Of a stretch of 64,000 nt of DNA, positions 33,086 through 44,299 are shown in pieces (position 1 is the first letter of the stretch; each line of letters begins with the position of its first letter). Position numbers and translations under genes: made by a program. The DNA lies in contig OW240914.1 of NCBI GenBank assembly GCA_933207985.1, positions 207,729,915 to 207,793,914 of the forward strand, given 5' to 3'. Source of the DNA: Pelobates cultripes. Taxonomy: Eukaryota > Chordata > Amphibia > Anura > Pelobatidae. The notes beneath the pieces are model-generated. The model ran no database searches. It was not told where the DNA came from and worked only from the letters and a program-made list of their open reading frames with translations.

Positions 33086-33690
33086 TTATGAGATTGTTTT
33101 GTTAGATTTTATTGTAACAATGCATTTTACAATCCACATTGATGTTCCATTCTTCAATGCCATCATGGTGGATAAAGCACACACACACAGTGGGCAAAAG
33201 GTAAAAAATTCACGACAGTTACCCTTACACTGATAGTACTGTAGATAAGGACTCTGTAATGAACGCTGGTATCTCCTATACCCGTTTGTCAGTTTCCTAC
33301 CGAACGGCCAGAGCATGAGTGATTCTAACTTGCCGTTCGGGAAATAAAGTAAGCGATTCTCCATACGAATAAACAGCTTCCTAAGTAGATTCTCCCAGTA
33401 AAGCAGATAGGTAGTAGGCCAAAGTCTAGATGAAGGGTGTAACAGAACTGAATTTTAATGGGTGCCACACTGGCTTTTATGCAAGTCCCCATGCAAGGGG
33501 ACCTCCCACGTGGACCTTGTGGGGCACAGGGACACAAATTATACAGCCAATAATAATACAGGGTAAAACTGTGACACTCCCAATGCAAACATATAATCCC
33601 CTCATTTTTGCCTGGAGATAATTAGGTCAACATAATGATAACTTAATTATCTCCAAGCAGAAAATTCACAATTTCCCCAAAACGTGAAAT
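33086..33690 (-). repeat. LTR-like sequence, second copy of the 8.7 kb family
   Basis: On the minus strand it contains CCTTGCATGGGGACTTGCAT followed by AAAAG, a TATA-like start, then CCATTAAA and CCTTCAT..AGACTT, as at 8740-8840 on the plus strand. An AATAAA lies near the 3' end (about 33115). An inverted pair around GGAGATAATTA (33615-33655) lies in the upstream part. Outer limits are uncertain. Confidence 0.5.
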
Positions 33691-35444
33691 GTACTCTAAA
33701 ACATATGATATTCTCATAAAAGTCATATACCCTGATAGCCCTGATCTGGGTGACCAACATATCCAAAAATCAGCCAGATCAGTTCAGGGTTTTTCGAATT
33801 CCATGGAAGTCTTAGGTGACACGAGGCTCCTGCCCAAAACAGTTCCATATGTTTTAGTGGTTTGGCTGGTCTATTTTGCGAAGTCTGAAAAAAGTCTGAA
33901 TAAAAGCACATACTGCTCCCCCTGGCTCATAGTAGCGATTGTTCCCCTAGTTCATGGGAACAAAACTACCGAACAGCGCTCTCCTAGTTGTTCGAGAAAA
34001 GGAAGCAGGCGTTCGTACAGTATGGACTGGAGTTCGGGAAGTCGATTTTAGTTCCAGACACTCGACGACCAAGTCTCGCTGCCTCCTTTCGTGTGAACAA
34101 GATTGTTGCCGCTTTCTCATACACGTGGCGTTCGACTATATGAACGGCGTCCACACAGGGAGAGTGCTTAAATGACTGTTCTCTTTATTTATTATTGCCA
34201 TTTATATAGCGCCAACAGATTCCATAGCGCTTTGAAGTTAATGAGCCCGGGGGGTGGTCGGTGTTCAGTAGTTACATCTACCGAATGGAACAAAGTAAAA
34301 TAAATGAAAAAACTTGGTGATTTCTTCACAGACTCCTCTTAGTCCTCAAAGTAATATAGAAAAATACCCAAAAGGTAATCTACAATACAATAACAACAAA
34401 GAAAAACATAGAGTGAGTGAATAAGTTGATAGTTCAACTAGATAGATCAGCACAGAGCATTAAACATTAACGGTCATCATACTACATCATCAATAAATAT
34501 TTATTTTCTTTCTCATTCTTTTCCTGTGTATGTAGTTTATTCCCCGACATCCATTTTCTCTCTTCCCTTTGATCTCTGGCCCATTCTTTTCTCAGACATG
34601 ATTCAGGAGATGTGGTATTGCCAAGTACTGGCACAATTTAAAATCTCAAACTCTACTGGTTATTATCAATATCCTTCATCTACCTCCCACAACATGGTCA
34701 CATAGAGTTAGACCTCTTGGTTCCTTTCGACTACCGGTTATCCTTTACCTAATTCATGTTCTCTATTACTGTGTTCATTGATGGCGCCATACTACCACTA
34801 TAGCACAACTTCCATGTGTGGTTCTTCCACATGGATCCTGAGTGATCCCTTATTTTTCATTATTATTACTGTATTTTAACCACATTTGCCTTTGCACCTG
34901 ACAAGAGACCTATTGACCAACTATCCATTCTACTGCATCTGTGTTATTTGATTGCGTTATTTTGTATTCTATTTTCTTTCTAGATGAAAATGTAAATTAA
35001 AAACGAAAACAAAAAGCAAAAAAAAAAAAATTATTTCATGCACCATTGGGCTGATGGCAGTCTGAGGGTAAGGCAATTAAACGGACATGTTTTTCTGTGC
35101 CATGTAATTTGGAGAAATTTCTGATGGCGTGGACTCAATATTAGTGTTTCATTTTACTATCCAGTCTTATTGAATCAATATGTTCTTAAACAATTTGGCC
35201 CCGAGACTCAAGGTAACCTAACCACCAAACTGTAGTGGTTATGTTGTTTAGAGTGCCTCTTTAAAATCAACATAGCTAAGTTGGAAAAAAGATGACTTTG
35301 GCCTTAAATGTGCAAAACCCATGTGAATATAATTCCAAATAAATCATGATTTTAGTAATAACTGTAAGTTTTTGGGGAAACATGAAAGAATAGACTATTA
35401 ATGCACTTCTTATGCAGAATTTCTATATACTTTTCCAGTCAAAA
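33691..35444. other. Intergenic DNA with repeat fragments
   Basis: 33900-34170 is rich in GTTCG/CGAAC and may continue the LTR. 34195-34240 carries ATTTATATAGCGCCAACAGA, a familiar but unclassified anuran repeat fragment. 35225-35268 looks like a T2 right end (AGAGTGCCTCTTTAA). Confidence 0.4.
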
Positions 35445-35712
35445 TACAGTGGAACCTCGGTTAACGAACGCCTCGGTAAACGAAAAATTCGGTTTACGAA
35501 TGAGAATTCGTAAAAAAAATAAAAAAAAGCCTTGGTTTTCAATTTTTTTTCGCATTACGAAACAAATGTCCTGGTTTAGAGCTCCGCCCCCTGCATACTG
35601 GAGTCTGGGAAGCACGTGAGTGTGGAGGTGTTGGAGAGGTTTTGGAGCCATTTGCAGCAAGTTTTGGAGCCTTTTTTTGGTGCATCTCAAGAGGGGAGCT
35701 GAGCTTAGTTGT

Positions 35713-36020
35713 TTGCATGCCTTTTACTGTGTGTTCTGCATTGTGGGGTGATTTCCATGCCAGCTCATGTGCTGTGCATGCCTGTTACTGTGTGTTTTGC
35801 ATTGTGGGTTTGCATTCCATGCCAGCTCATGTGCTGTGCATGCCTGTCACAGCTCATATACTGTGCATGCCTGTTACAGTACTGCACTTTATGTTTTGCA
35901 ATGTGGGGTTGTTTTCCATGCCAGCTCATGTGCTGTGCATGCCTGTAACAGCTCATGTGCTGTGCATGCCTTTTACTGTGTGTTCCTTGTGGGGTTGTTT
36001 TCCATGCTAGCTCATGTGGG
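35713..36020 (+). repeat. Tandem repeat in the Tigger 5' region
   Basis: Units starting CCATGCCAGCTCATGTGCTG and TGCATGCCTGTTACTGTGTG recur about five times with irregular spacing (35-110 bases), followed by a T-run at 36030 just before the transposase ATG. Confidence 0.8.
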
Positions 36021-36067
36021 TGTAAAGCATTTTTTTTTTTTTTTGCATACTTAGTGACGGTGGTGTC

Positions 36068-38223
36068 ATGGCACCCAAGAAAGCAGCGGAAGCTGGGAAG
36101 AGAAAGAAGGAGATGATTATGCTTGAGGACAAGAAAGAAATCATCAGGAAGCATGAAAGAGGAATGTGATTGACTAACCTCGCCAAAGAGTATGGCAGGA
36201 GTGCATCCACAATCGGTACAATCCTAAAAATGAAATAGAAGATAACTGGGAGAGATGCAGCCAAGGGAGTCACCAGGGTCTCCAAGCAACGGCCACCTGT
36301 TCTGGAGGAGGTCGAGAAGTTGCTCCTGCTCTGGATTGAACAGAAGCAGCGTGCAGGGGACTCTGTGACCAAGGCGATCATCTGCGAAAAATCCAAGGCC
36401 TTGCACGCTGACCTCCTCAAACAACAGCCAGGAATGTCAGCAGATACAGAAGGCTTCAAGGCCAGCAGGGGGTGGTTCGAAAGGTTCAAGACCAGATTTG
36501 GCATCCCCAGTGTGGTCAGACATGGAGAGGCTGCAAATTCCGATGTTGCTGCAGCTGAGGAATTTGCTACGGAGTTCCTGGAGGTCATAGTTTCAGAGGG
36601 CTACCTTCCTCAGCAGGTCTTCAACTGCGATGAGACTGGACTCCTCTGGAAGAGGATGCCAAAGCGTACCTTCATCACAGAAGAGGAGACCTCATTGCCT
36701 GACCACAAGCCGATGAAGGACCGTCTCACCCTCCTTTTCTGCGCCAACGCCAGTGGGGACCTTAAGATCAAGCCCCTGCTTGAGAGAACCCACAGGCCTT
36801 CAAGAAACACAAGGTGAACAAGGAGCAGTTGAGCGTTTTGTGGCAGTCTAACCCAAAGGCTTGGGTCACACGCCTCTTGTTTGTGAAGTGGGTCAATGCG
36901 GTTTTTGGTCCTGCTGTGAAGAAGTACCTTGTGGACAATAACCTGCCACTCAAGGCCATGCTGCTCATGGACAATGCTCCTGCCGATCCTCCAGGCCTCG
37001 AGGAAGACTTGCTGAAGGACTTTAATTTCATCAAGGTCATGTTCCTTCCACCTAAAACCACCCCACTACTCCAGCCAATGGACCAGCAGGTCATCTCCAA
37101 TTTAAAAAAAACTTTACACAAGGAAGCTTTTCCGGCGATGCTTTGAGATGACAGATCGCTCAAGCCTCACCCTCCATGAATTTTGGAGAGAGCATTTTGA
37201 CATTGTGGGCTGTCTGCAGATTATCACCATTGCCTGGGCCGGGTCAGCCAGACAAACCTAAATTCTGCTTGGCACAACCTGTAGCCAGACTGTGTTGTGA
37301 AACCTGCCTCTAGTGCTTCTGCACCAGAGTCAACAGTGTTGGAGGAAATGGTTTCCTTGGGGAGGACCATGGGCCTGGAGGTGACTGATGCGTTTGTCTA
37401 CGAGCTGTTGGAGGAACACGAACCGTGACCTAACCACCGAGGAACTGGTGGAATTGCAGAAGGAGGCGATGGAGGAGCAGACCGCATTTGAGGAGGAGGA
37501 GGAAATGAGTGAGGAACAGCTCTCTTCCACGGAACTCAAGGAGGCATGCCAAATGTGGGAAAACCTACAGACTTTTGTACAGCAGCACCACCCAGATAAG
37601 GCTCTAGCTCTCAGACCTGTGAGCAGTTTTGACACAGACATCATGTCCCCTTTCCAAGGGATGCTTAAAGGACCACTATAGGCACCCAGACCACTTCAAC
37701 TTAATGAAGTGGTCTGGGTGCCAGGTCCAGCTAGGGTTAACCCTTTTTTCTATAAACATAGCAGTTTCATAGCATTGACAGCCGCTAGAGGCGCTTGCGT
37801 GCTTCTCACTGTGATTTTCACAGTGAGAAGACACCAGCATCCATAGGAAAGCATTGTGAATGCTTTCCTATGAGACTGGCTGAATGCGCGCACAGCTCTT
37901 GCCGCGCATGCGCATTCAGCCGAGGAGGCGGAGAGGAGGAGGAGAGCTCCCCGCCCGGCGCTGGAGAAAGAGGTAAGTTTAACCCCTTCCTCACCCTAAA
38001 GCCCGGCAGGAGGGGGACCCTGAGGGTGGGGGCACCCTCAGGGCACTATAGTGCCAGGAAAACGAGTATGTTTTCCTGGCACTATAGTGGTCCTTTAAAA
38101 GGTGCCAGAGGCAGCAGACAATGGAAAGGTTCCTACAAAAACAGCCTAGACATGAAGAAGAACCTGCTGTTGTTAGTGCTGCCCAATTGCCCTTGTCCTC
38201 CTCATCTTCCAAAAAGTGTTAAA
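36068..38223 (+). pseudogene. Tigger/pogo transposase, stops and frameshifts
   Basis: The ATG at 36068 begins MAPKKAAEAGKRKKE. The N-terminal helix-turn-helix (LTNLAKEYGRSASTIG) is interrupted by in-frame stops TGA 36167 and TAG 36236. A CENP-B-type second DNA-binding domain with GWFERFKTRFGI follows. The DDE nuclease shows NCDETGLLWK (first Asp), MDNAPADPPG (second; DNAPA normally followed by H, here D) and LLQPMDQQVI (third Asp). Frames break near 36785 and 37130. A C-terminal acidic tail (ELVELQKEA, EEEEEMSEEQ) reaches the T2 MITE at 37665. The last codons (FLQKQPRHEEEP) lie beyond it and end at 38223. It is non-functional. Confidence 0.9.
37665..38098. mobile_element. T2-type MITE nested in Tigger
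   Basis: TTAAAGGACCACTATAGGCA to CACTATAGTGGTCCTTTAA, TTAA at both ends. The body matches 18081-18552 in reverse order. It interrupts the transposase tail, so it is younger than the Tigger insertion. Confidence 0.9.
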
Positions 38224-38675
38224 ATTTTTTGAAATTTTCCATGTTTTCCCTGTTGACGTGTGATTTATGTACAGTTGAAGTGTACTGTACCATGTTACCA
38301 ACAGTCTGCCATGTTTTAAAAGTTGATGTGTGATGTTTTAAAACATAAAGTTGGATATTTGAAATGTTGCTTGATTAATCATGTCCCTGTACAGTATTTA
38401 TGACTTTAAAGTGCACTTTATAAAGAGTTTTGAACAGATAAAATACTTTATTTGACTTTTTTTCTCACCTCCGGAACGCATTAATTGGTTTTCAATGCAT
38501 TCCTATGGGAAACCATGTTTCGGTTTACGAATTTTTCGCAATACGAAACGTCCCGGAGAACGCATTAAATTCGTAAACTGAGATCCCACTGTAGCTTGTT
38601 TAAGATGTCAAGCATTGTTTGTGGGACACTGTAATGTTGCTGCATTCTTAAGATTGAATGTAAATACAGTGTGGC

Positions 38676-39130
38676 TTAACCCCTTAAGACCGGAGGGCGT
38701 ACTATTACGCCCTATTTTAAGCGGCTCTAAATGCCACCGGGCGTAATAGTACGCCCTCCGGTTTTTGTTTACTTACCCGGTCGCCGGCGATCCCATGCCG
38801 GCGATCGCGGTTGGGGGGACTGCCAGGGAGCCCCCCCGCGGCACATCTTCTCTCCTGCAGTCCCCCCAGCCATGTGAGAGTGAGGTCCTTGCGAGGACCT
38901 CACAATCACATGGCTGGGATAGCTGGCTGCTGCATTGCCAGCAAGGGGACTGCCTGTAATGACCCCTGCTGGCTGGAATTAAAATAAAATAAAGTTTAAT
39001 AAGTGTAAAAAAAAAAATATGAAAAAAGTATTTTACAGACTGAAACGTCGACTGGAACGTTGTGTGAATTTGTAATTGCTCAATAAAGCAACAGATGAAA
39101 TTTACCTTGAAAGATTCTCTCTACTGGTAT

Positions 39131-39187
<57 letters not shown>

Positions 39188-39377
39188 GTCCCAGGTCCCA
39201 GCACTCAATGCTCCTGGTCTTTTGATGCTCCGGTGCTGTCTCCAACCAAATTGTATACAATACCAGTAGAGAGCACTCAGGAGTCTTTCAAGGTAAATTT
39301 CATCTGTTGCTTTATTGAGCAATTACAAATTCACACAACGTTCCAGTCGACGTTTCAGTCTGCAAAAGACTTTTTTC

Positions 39378-39416
<39 letters not shown>

Positions 39417-40430
39417 ATATGTAAATACGTTAAAAAATAAAAATAATTTAAAATAAATAATTAAAATATATAGATGTCTGTTTTCACGCACAAACAGCAC
39501 TTACACGGACGATATTATTGCTGCAATACTTTTTACTGTTTTGAAACACAAATATTTGTGTTCAGCGAAGTCTCCCGAGTACAACAGAACCCCTCACGTA
39601 CAGGTTTTATGGTGTTTTCAAAAGTTACAGCGTCAAATATAAGGCTTGTGTTTCATTTTTTTCACATTAAAATTTGCCAGATTGGTTAGATTGCCTTTGA
39701 GACCCTATGGTAGCCCAAGAATGAAAATTACGCCTATGGTGGCATGGACGGGGTATGTCCAGTCTTTTTTAGTAGCCACAAACACTGGCCAAAATTGGCG
39801 TTTTTTGCATTTTTCACACACAAACAAATACTAACGCTAACTTTGGCCAGTGTTTGTGATCAAATGGCTACTAAAAAAGACTGGACATACCCCATTTGCA
39901 ATACCTTGGGTTGTCTACTATTGCAAATGGTATGCCATTATGGGTGTAAATTACATTCCTGGGCTACTATACAGTCTCAAAGGCAACATAACCTATCTGG
40001 CGAATTTCAATTTCAAATGTAATGTGTTATATTTGACCCTGTAACTTCCCAAAACGGCATAAAACCTGTACATAGGGGGTACTGTTTTACACGTGAGACT
40101 TTGCTGAATACAGATATGTGTATTTTATTGCAGTAAAAGCAAACAGTATTATGACATTGACAGTTAAAATGTCATGTAGAACTAAAAAAAAAAAAAAAAA
40201 TTCTTATTTCCTCCCATTTTCTTCATATTAAATTATGTTTCACAGCTAAATATTTGATATTAAATGAAAGCCCTGTTTCCCCTGAATAAAATGATATATA
40301 ATAAGTGTGGGTGCATTTACTATGAAAGAGGTGTATTACGGCTGGACAGACATGTAGCGCAAATGCCAGGTTTTGTTTACATTTTTTTTGTTCACAACGT
40401 GTACATTTGGCTCCGTCCTTAAGGGGTTAA
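38676..40430. mobile_element. piggyBac-like MITE (TTAA-CCCC ends) with nested inverted repeat
   Basis: The left end TTAACCCCTTAAGACCGGAG and the reverse complement of the right end, TTAACCCCTTAAGGACGGAG, are inverted repeats in TTAA. The body has a large fold-back organisation: 39540-39720 and 39840-40180 contain the same CAGGTTTTATG/CATAAAACCTG text in opposite directions. No transposase. The segment 39021-39380 is a further insertion. Confidence 0.68.
39021..39380. repeat. Inverted pair of Penelope-like ends around a (TA)n tract
   Basis: 39034-39125 and 39270-39367 are reverse complements over about 90-100 bases (CAGACTGAAACGTCGACTGG through AATAAAGCAACAGATGAAAT). Between them are a TA run (39134-39185) and a unique stretch. 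Each arm carries the AGT..ACTGAAACGTCGAC hammerhead-like block followed by AATAAAG. The outer flanks keep the GAAAAAAGT strand that pairs with it. Confidence 0.75.
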
Positions 40431-41502
40431 AATGAAAGCAATTTGTATTGCTGCTGATTGTGTGTGCTTACTATTTGTGGGTATTTGGGGTTAATGATGC
40501 TCCTTCAGACAGGAGGCTATTGGGAGTTACAGTCTACATCAATGTACACCTAGGTTCTAAAGATGCAATATTACCGTTTGGAGTATGCATTAGTGTAATG
40601 TTAATACAGCATCATTTCCAAATGTACAAAATCTCCAACTTGCCATATTAAGACCAAGATTTTTAAAGTTGTCAGAATTTAATCAAGGATTTTAGATCAA
40701 CTACAATGTTATAAAATAAAGCTAGCGCTAAAAAGTGCTGTGCTGTGACACAGGAAAGCATGATAGCATACATTTGAATTACTCAAAACATGCTTTTGTA
40801 ACAAAGTACATTTCCTTTGTGGGCTAAGGTCACCTAAACACACTACAGTATAATTTATAGCTACAGAAACGCATATGTGAATGTCACTATACACGAAGCC
40901 AAAAACAAACAAATGAGATCATAGTAATTCAACAGTTGTAAATAATACAAATAATAACACGTTTGGTACTCCAGTTATTGAAAACAACCATTCTCATTCT
41001 TCTAAAAACGAAATTACATTAGAATAACCAAACAGCAGGGAGATTAGAGGTCCTCTATGGAGTGGTATGCACATTGTTTAATGCATGGGGTACATCACAA
41101 GTCAACACTTTTCCTAAATTATAGGAAATCTAGTGAACAGGATAGGAAATACACTGTCACTCTTAGGTCGAGACACACTTCTGGCAATCCAGCAGTTGTC
41201 ACTATTACACCAAGCTCTCCAGGTCTGTTTTCTGGCTTGGCACTGTATGACTTGTAGTTTACAACAAACGACATAGCAGCAGAAAATACTCTCAGAATGC
41301 ACATTAGAAAATATAAGCAGTCCGAGTAATTGAACATTAGATTATGAGCTGAAACCCCTGACAAACCATGCTGTAACAACACAATTCAAAACCGTAAATG
41401 GCTTGTTAACATTTAATATATTACATACGTTTGTCTGATTATATTCGCAACATAAACCTCAAACGTGAGCATTGGAGCATATGATCGATCTATCTGTAGC
41501 AG
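40431..41502. other. No gene recognised
   Basis: Unassigned A/T-rich DNA without visible repeats or coding signals. Confidence 0.5.
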
Positions 41503-41746
41503 CAGCAGTAATAATAGTGGTAATAATAGCAGTAGTAATAACAATAGTAATAATAGTAGTAGCAGTAATAATAGTATTAGCAGTAATAATAGCAGTAGTA
41601 ATAATAGTAATAATAGTAGTAGCAGTAATAATAGTATTAGCAGTAGTAATAACAATAGTAATAATAGTAGTAGCAGTAATAATAGTATTAGCAGTAATAA
41701 TAGCAGTAGTAATAACAATAGTAATAGTAGTAGCAGTAATAGTATG
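41503..41746. repeat. Compound trinucleotide repeat (TAA/TAG/CAG)n
   Basis: About 240 bases of three-base units (AGT, AAT, AGC, ATT, AAC) arranged in a higher-order pattern of about 70 bases (GTAGTAGCAGTAATAATAGT, then ATTAGCAGTAATAATAGCAG). Frames on both strands here (poly-Leu, poly-Ile/Val, poly-Ser/Asn) are artefacts. Confidence 0.95.
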
Positions 41747-42048
41747 GACATGGCTGTCACTACTTAATAGCCACCCTGTAGAAGTCCAGCTGTTGTGGAA
41801 AACTCCCAGCAATTTAAGAGTTGGGGATACAGAGAATTATTATATATCACCTGCAGCCTAAATACTGCCAGTATGTCAATTCTAAATCAGAGATCTACAC
41901 CGGATCCATTTAACTTATTGGTGACTGGGGGTTATGCAATATGTTTTTGTTTGGTTTTTTCCCATCAGCACTGTCACACGTCATGAATGGGTTAACACTT
42001 CACTGTCACACCCTCCCCTCTAAACATCTCAGATAAGTTGGTACTTAC

Positions 42049-42140
42049 CAAAGGATCATTCTGCCCCCACCTCCTCTGGTGGGGGCATCTCCTACAGACC
42101 CCTGGCAGTGGCTGTGTGCAGGATGCCCGGCGAGCAGCAT
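42049..42140 (-). other. Candidate first coding exon, minus strand
   Basis: On the minus strand an ATG at 42140 opens a frame that stays open for 30 codons to CCTTTG at 42049. This is followed by GTAAGTACC, a near-perfect splice donor. It lies at the left edge of the GC-rich promoter-like segment. The peptide (Gly/Arg-rich) is not recognised. The ATG may not be the true start; this could be a 5' UTR exon. No partner exon has been identified. Confidence 0.3.
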
Positions 42141-42400
42141 GTAGAATGCGCTCACTGAACTTGTTTACAAACTGTTACAATGTATCCAGATTGGCAGAGC
42201 CCTGATAGCCCCGCCCCAACTCACACGTAGCTGACCCGCCTGTCCCCGCCCCCTCTCAATCATAGTAAGCCGTCAGGACACGCCCCCTCTCACGTGACCA
42301 GTGTGTATGTGACGTTTCCTATTCTCAGCAGTGGGGACACTCGTTTCAAACAGCTGAGTGCAGGAACACCGGAAGTGAGTGAGTGAGTGTTGCAGGAGCG
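42141..42400. promoter_or_regulatory. Candidate divergent CpG-rich promoter
   Basis: This is the only CpG-richer, non-repetitive stretch in its neighbourhood. It has GC boxes (CCCCGCCC, twice), an E-box in TCACGTGACC (42291-42300), a CRE-like GTGACGTTTC (42310-42319) and an ETS-type CACCGGAAGTG (42366-42376); a second ETS site, GCGGAAGTGG, follows near 42399. No TATA box is seen. Strong splice-donor strings point outward on both sides (GTAAGT on minus, GTGAGT on plus). This is the layout of a housekeeping bidirectional promoter; it is inference. Confidence 0.45.
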
Positions 42401-42431
42401 GAAGTGGAAGGCTGCAAGTACAGCATATGAG
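42340..42431 (+). other. Candidate first exon, plus strand
   Basis: Sequence downstream of the ETS and E-box sites ends ACAGCATATGAG followed by GTGAGTCAG, a strong donor at 42432. An ATG lies five bases before the donor, so the coding sequence might begin in this exon. The start is a guess from site positions. No downstream exon is recognised, because the following 10 kb is mobile DNA. Confidence 0.35.
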
Positions 42432-42509
42432 GTGAGTCAGTCCTTATGGATCATGACAGCAGAATAGATCATAGTGACAGTGGGTGTACAGCCTGGAACA
42501 GTGTTATCA

Positions 42510-42682
42510 ATGTATAACCTGTCTATAATCCGTGTACAACCTGTGTATAATCAGTGTCTATCCTGTCTATAATCAGTGTACAACCTGTCTATAATCAGTG
42601 TACATCCTGTCTATAATCAGTGTACAACCTGTCTATAATCAGTGTACATCCTGTCTATAATCAGTGTACATCCTGTCTATAA
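42510..42682. repeat. 22-bp minisatellite, left block
   Basis: About eight units of CAGTGTACAACCTGTCTATA plus AT (variants with TACATCC). The same array resumes at 48486-48568 and 49552-49610; it was split by the DIRS and then by a hAT element. Confidence 0.95.
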
Positions 42683-42905
42683 TTCCCAGATTTTACTAGT
42701 AACATGACGTAAAGTCATGATTTTATTAAAGACACGGAGGCGAGTATTATGCATAACTCTTTCTTTATTTCCTCAGCAGCAAAGAAAGAGAAATATAAAT
42801 ATTATCAAAACTGAAGAAAAAACTGTATAGGCACAACAGGTAGCCAATCACAGGGTATAGGAAGTAGCTATATAAGTCTTGTGTCTCCCACAATCCCCCT
42901 CTTTC
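42683..42905. repeat. DIRS left inverted terminal repeat plus 35-bp extension
   Basis: 42718-42905 is the reverse complement of 48297-48485 with a handful of differences. The outer 35 bases (TCCCAGATTTTACTAGTAAC to AAGTCA) have no partner at the right end but are mirrored in the internal complementary region. This asymmetry is typical of DIRS ends. Confidence 0.93.
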
Positions 42906-43240
42906 TTGCGAACCGAAGACCAGGTAAGATGAACGATGTCCCACTTGGCCGAAACAGGGTAACGAGAAAACGATGCGACAATTTCAAGCTAAAAAAGATA
43001 GAGAAATATGGTAATTTCTTAATTCAGAACTGCAAACTTACCAAACATAGTCTTGGGGAGACACAGGTAAAACAGAGTACTGAAATATAAAAACAACAGA
43101 ATTAGTACACAGCATAAAGGTACAACAACCCGTACAAAAGATGCAAATCAACTGATAGGATACAGATCGAACTGAAAAAACATACCTGTAGAGCCACCAA
43201 GCATCTCGTACCCCAACTCCACTCCGGGAGGGTGGGAGGG

Positions 43241-43343
43241 AATAATACTCGCCTCCGTGTCTTTAATAAAATCATGACTTTACGTCATGTTACTAGTAAA
43301 ATCTGGGAATTTTATTAAAGACACGGAGGCTCATATTATGCAA
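43241..43343. repeat. DIRS internal complementary region (both ends joined)
   Basis: 43241-43310 is the reverse complement of the left end 42682-42751, including the unique extension. 43310-43343 is the complement of the right end 48452-48484. The left-specific GCGAG and right-specific GCTCA variants are each kept on the proper side. The region would hold both ends together as a template when the linear copy is circularised. Confidence 0.95.
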
Positions 43344-43345
43344 GT

Positions 43346-44299
43346 TCAAAGCTGTGCCACCACACGAGATGCGATGTGCTCAATTGGCCTGAAGTAGAAG
43401 GTTCGGAAGGTCGATTCCCGAGACCAATCCGCCGCTCGCATAATGTCCTCTAGGCGACATCCGACTGAAGAGGCTTTCGAGGCCATCGCGCCCCTGACAG
43501 AATGGGGCGTAAATACTGAGGTGTCTATACCCGCGGAGGATAGCAGCCAGCGCACCCAACGTGCTAGAGTAGGAGTCGAAACCGGCCGGTGAGGCGATTT
43601 AAAGGATATGAACAGATCGTGCAGGTCTGTCATGCGAAGGGGACGTGTAACATCCAGATAGTCCTTGATGCAATCCACCGGGCAGAGCGCTGGACAGTCT
43701 GAAAACCTAGGGTATGTAAGTGACTTAGATGCAGACTTGGTCCTCCTGGAAATGTCAAAGGTGACGCCTTCTGGGGTGAATGCAACGGCGTCCCAGTCCA
43801 GGGCCCGAACGTCAGAGACCCTTCTGCAAGAAATCAGGCACAGTAACATAACCAATTTGGCAGACAATTGCTTGAGAGTCAGCTCCAAATTGGGGTACCA
43901 TGATGATAGGAACTGTAGCATCACGTTGACGTCCCAAAAGGCGGCAAAACGAGGTCGAGGAGGACGAGCAAGGCGAATACCCTTGAGAAGTCGACAGACA
44001 AAAGGATGCTTGCCAACCGGAGAACCGTCTAGACCTTCGTGACCGGCTGAGATAGCTGAGCGGAAAAGGTTGATCGTGCGGTATGCCTTGCCCGAATCAA
44101 ATAGGAACGTGAGGAACTCAAGAATCAAAGGCAGAGGTGCAGATACGGGATCCATTGCCCGTTCCATGCACCAACCAGACCATGATCTCCATGAATGTCG
44201 GTAAGCTGTCCGTGTACCCGGGGCCCAGGCGTTATCGAGGAGTCGGAGAGTTGACTGCGAAACGTCTGGGATAACCCAAGGTCCCCTGAAAGGAACCAT
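43346..44299 (-). CDS. DIRS tyrosine recombinase (317 codons from internal ATG)
   Basis: This catalyses integration of the circular DIRS intermediate. From ATG 44299 the protein has an N-terminal SAM-like core-binding domain (about 15-110, with AYRHSWRSWSGWC) and a catalytic domain with R160 in SCRRVSDV, the H-x-x-R box TPHSVRG (266-269), ADWSRE (tryptophan in the second histidine position, 292) and the nucleophile tyrosine in FRTFYFRP (302). All expected residues are present. It overlaps the end of the RT frame by 175 bases in another phase, as in other DIRS elements. The frame is also continuous upstream with Gag. The stop lies just before the internal complementary region. Confidence 0.92.
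   Translation of the reverse strand: MVPFRGPWVIPDVSQSTLRLLDNAWAPGTRTAYRHSWRSWSGWCMERAMDPVSAPLPLILEFLTFLFDSGKAYRTINLFRSAISAGHEGLDGSPVGKHPFVCRLLKGIRLARPPRPRFAAFWDVNVMLQFLSSWYPNLELTLKQLSAKLVMLLCLISCRRVSDVRALDWDAVAFTPEGVTFDISRRTKSASKSLTYPRFSDCPALCPVDCIKDYLDVTRPLRMTDLHDLFISFKSPHRPVSTPTLARWVRWLLSSAGIDTSVFTPHSVRGAMASKASSVGCRLEDIMRAADWSRESTFRTFYFRPIEHIASRVVAQL

Larger units (their letters stand above)
35447..38591 (+). mobile_element. Full-length Tigger (pogo superfamily) DNA transposon with nested MITE
   Basis: Left end CAGTGGAACCTCGGTTAACG and reverse complement of the right end, CAGTGGGATCTCAGTTTACG, are terminal inverted repeats. Both sides carry TA (35445-35446, 38592-38593), the target duplication of the Tc1/mariner/pogo group. 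It encodes a broken CENP-B-like transposase. Its 5' region has tandem repeats (35713-36020). A T2 MITE sits in the end of the coding region. Total length is 3145 bp including the 434-bp MITE. Confidence 0.93.

Noticed and set aside
35642..36054. Cys-rich frames before the Tigger transposase
   Set aside because: They are translations of the tandem repeat in several phases with no conserved pattern.
41413..41861. Poly-Leu, poly-Ile/Val and poly-Ser/Asn frames
   Set aside because: Readings of the trinucleotide repeat in different phases and strands.
42510..42682. CRISPR-like array of 22-base units
   Set aside because: Units are contiguous tandem copies with no variable spacers, and the genome is vertebrate.
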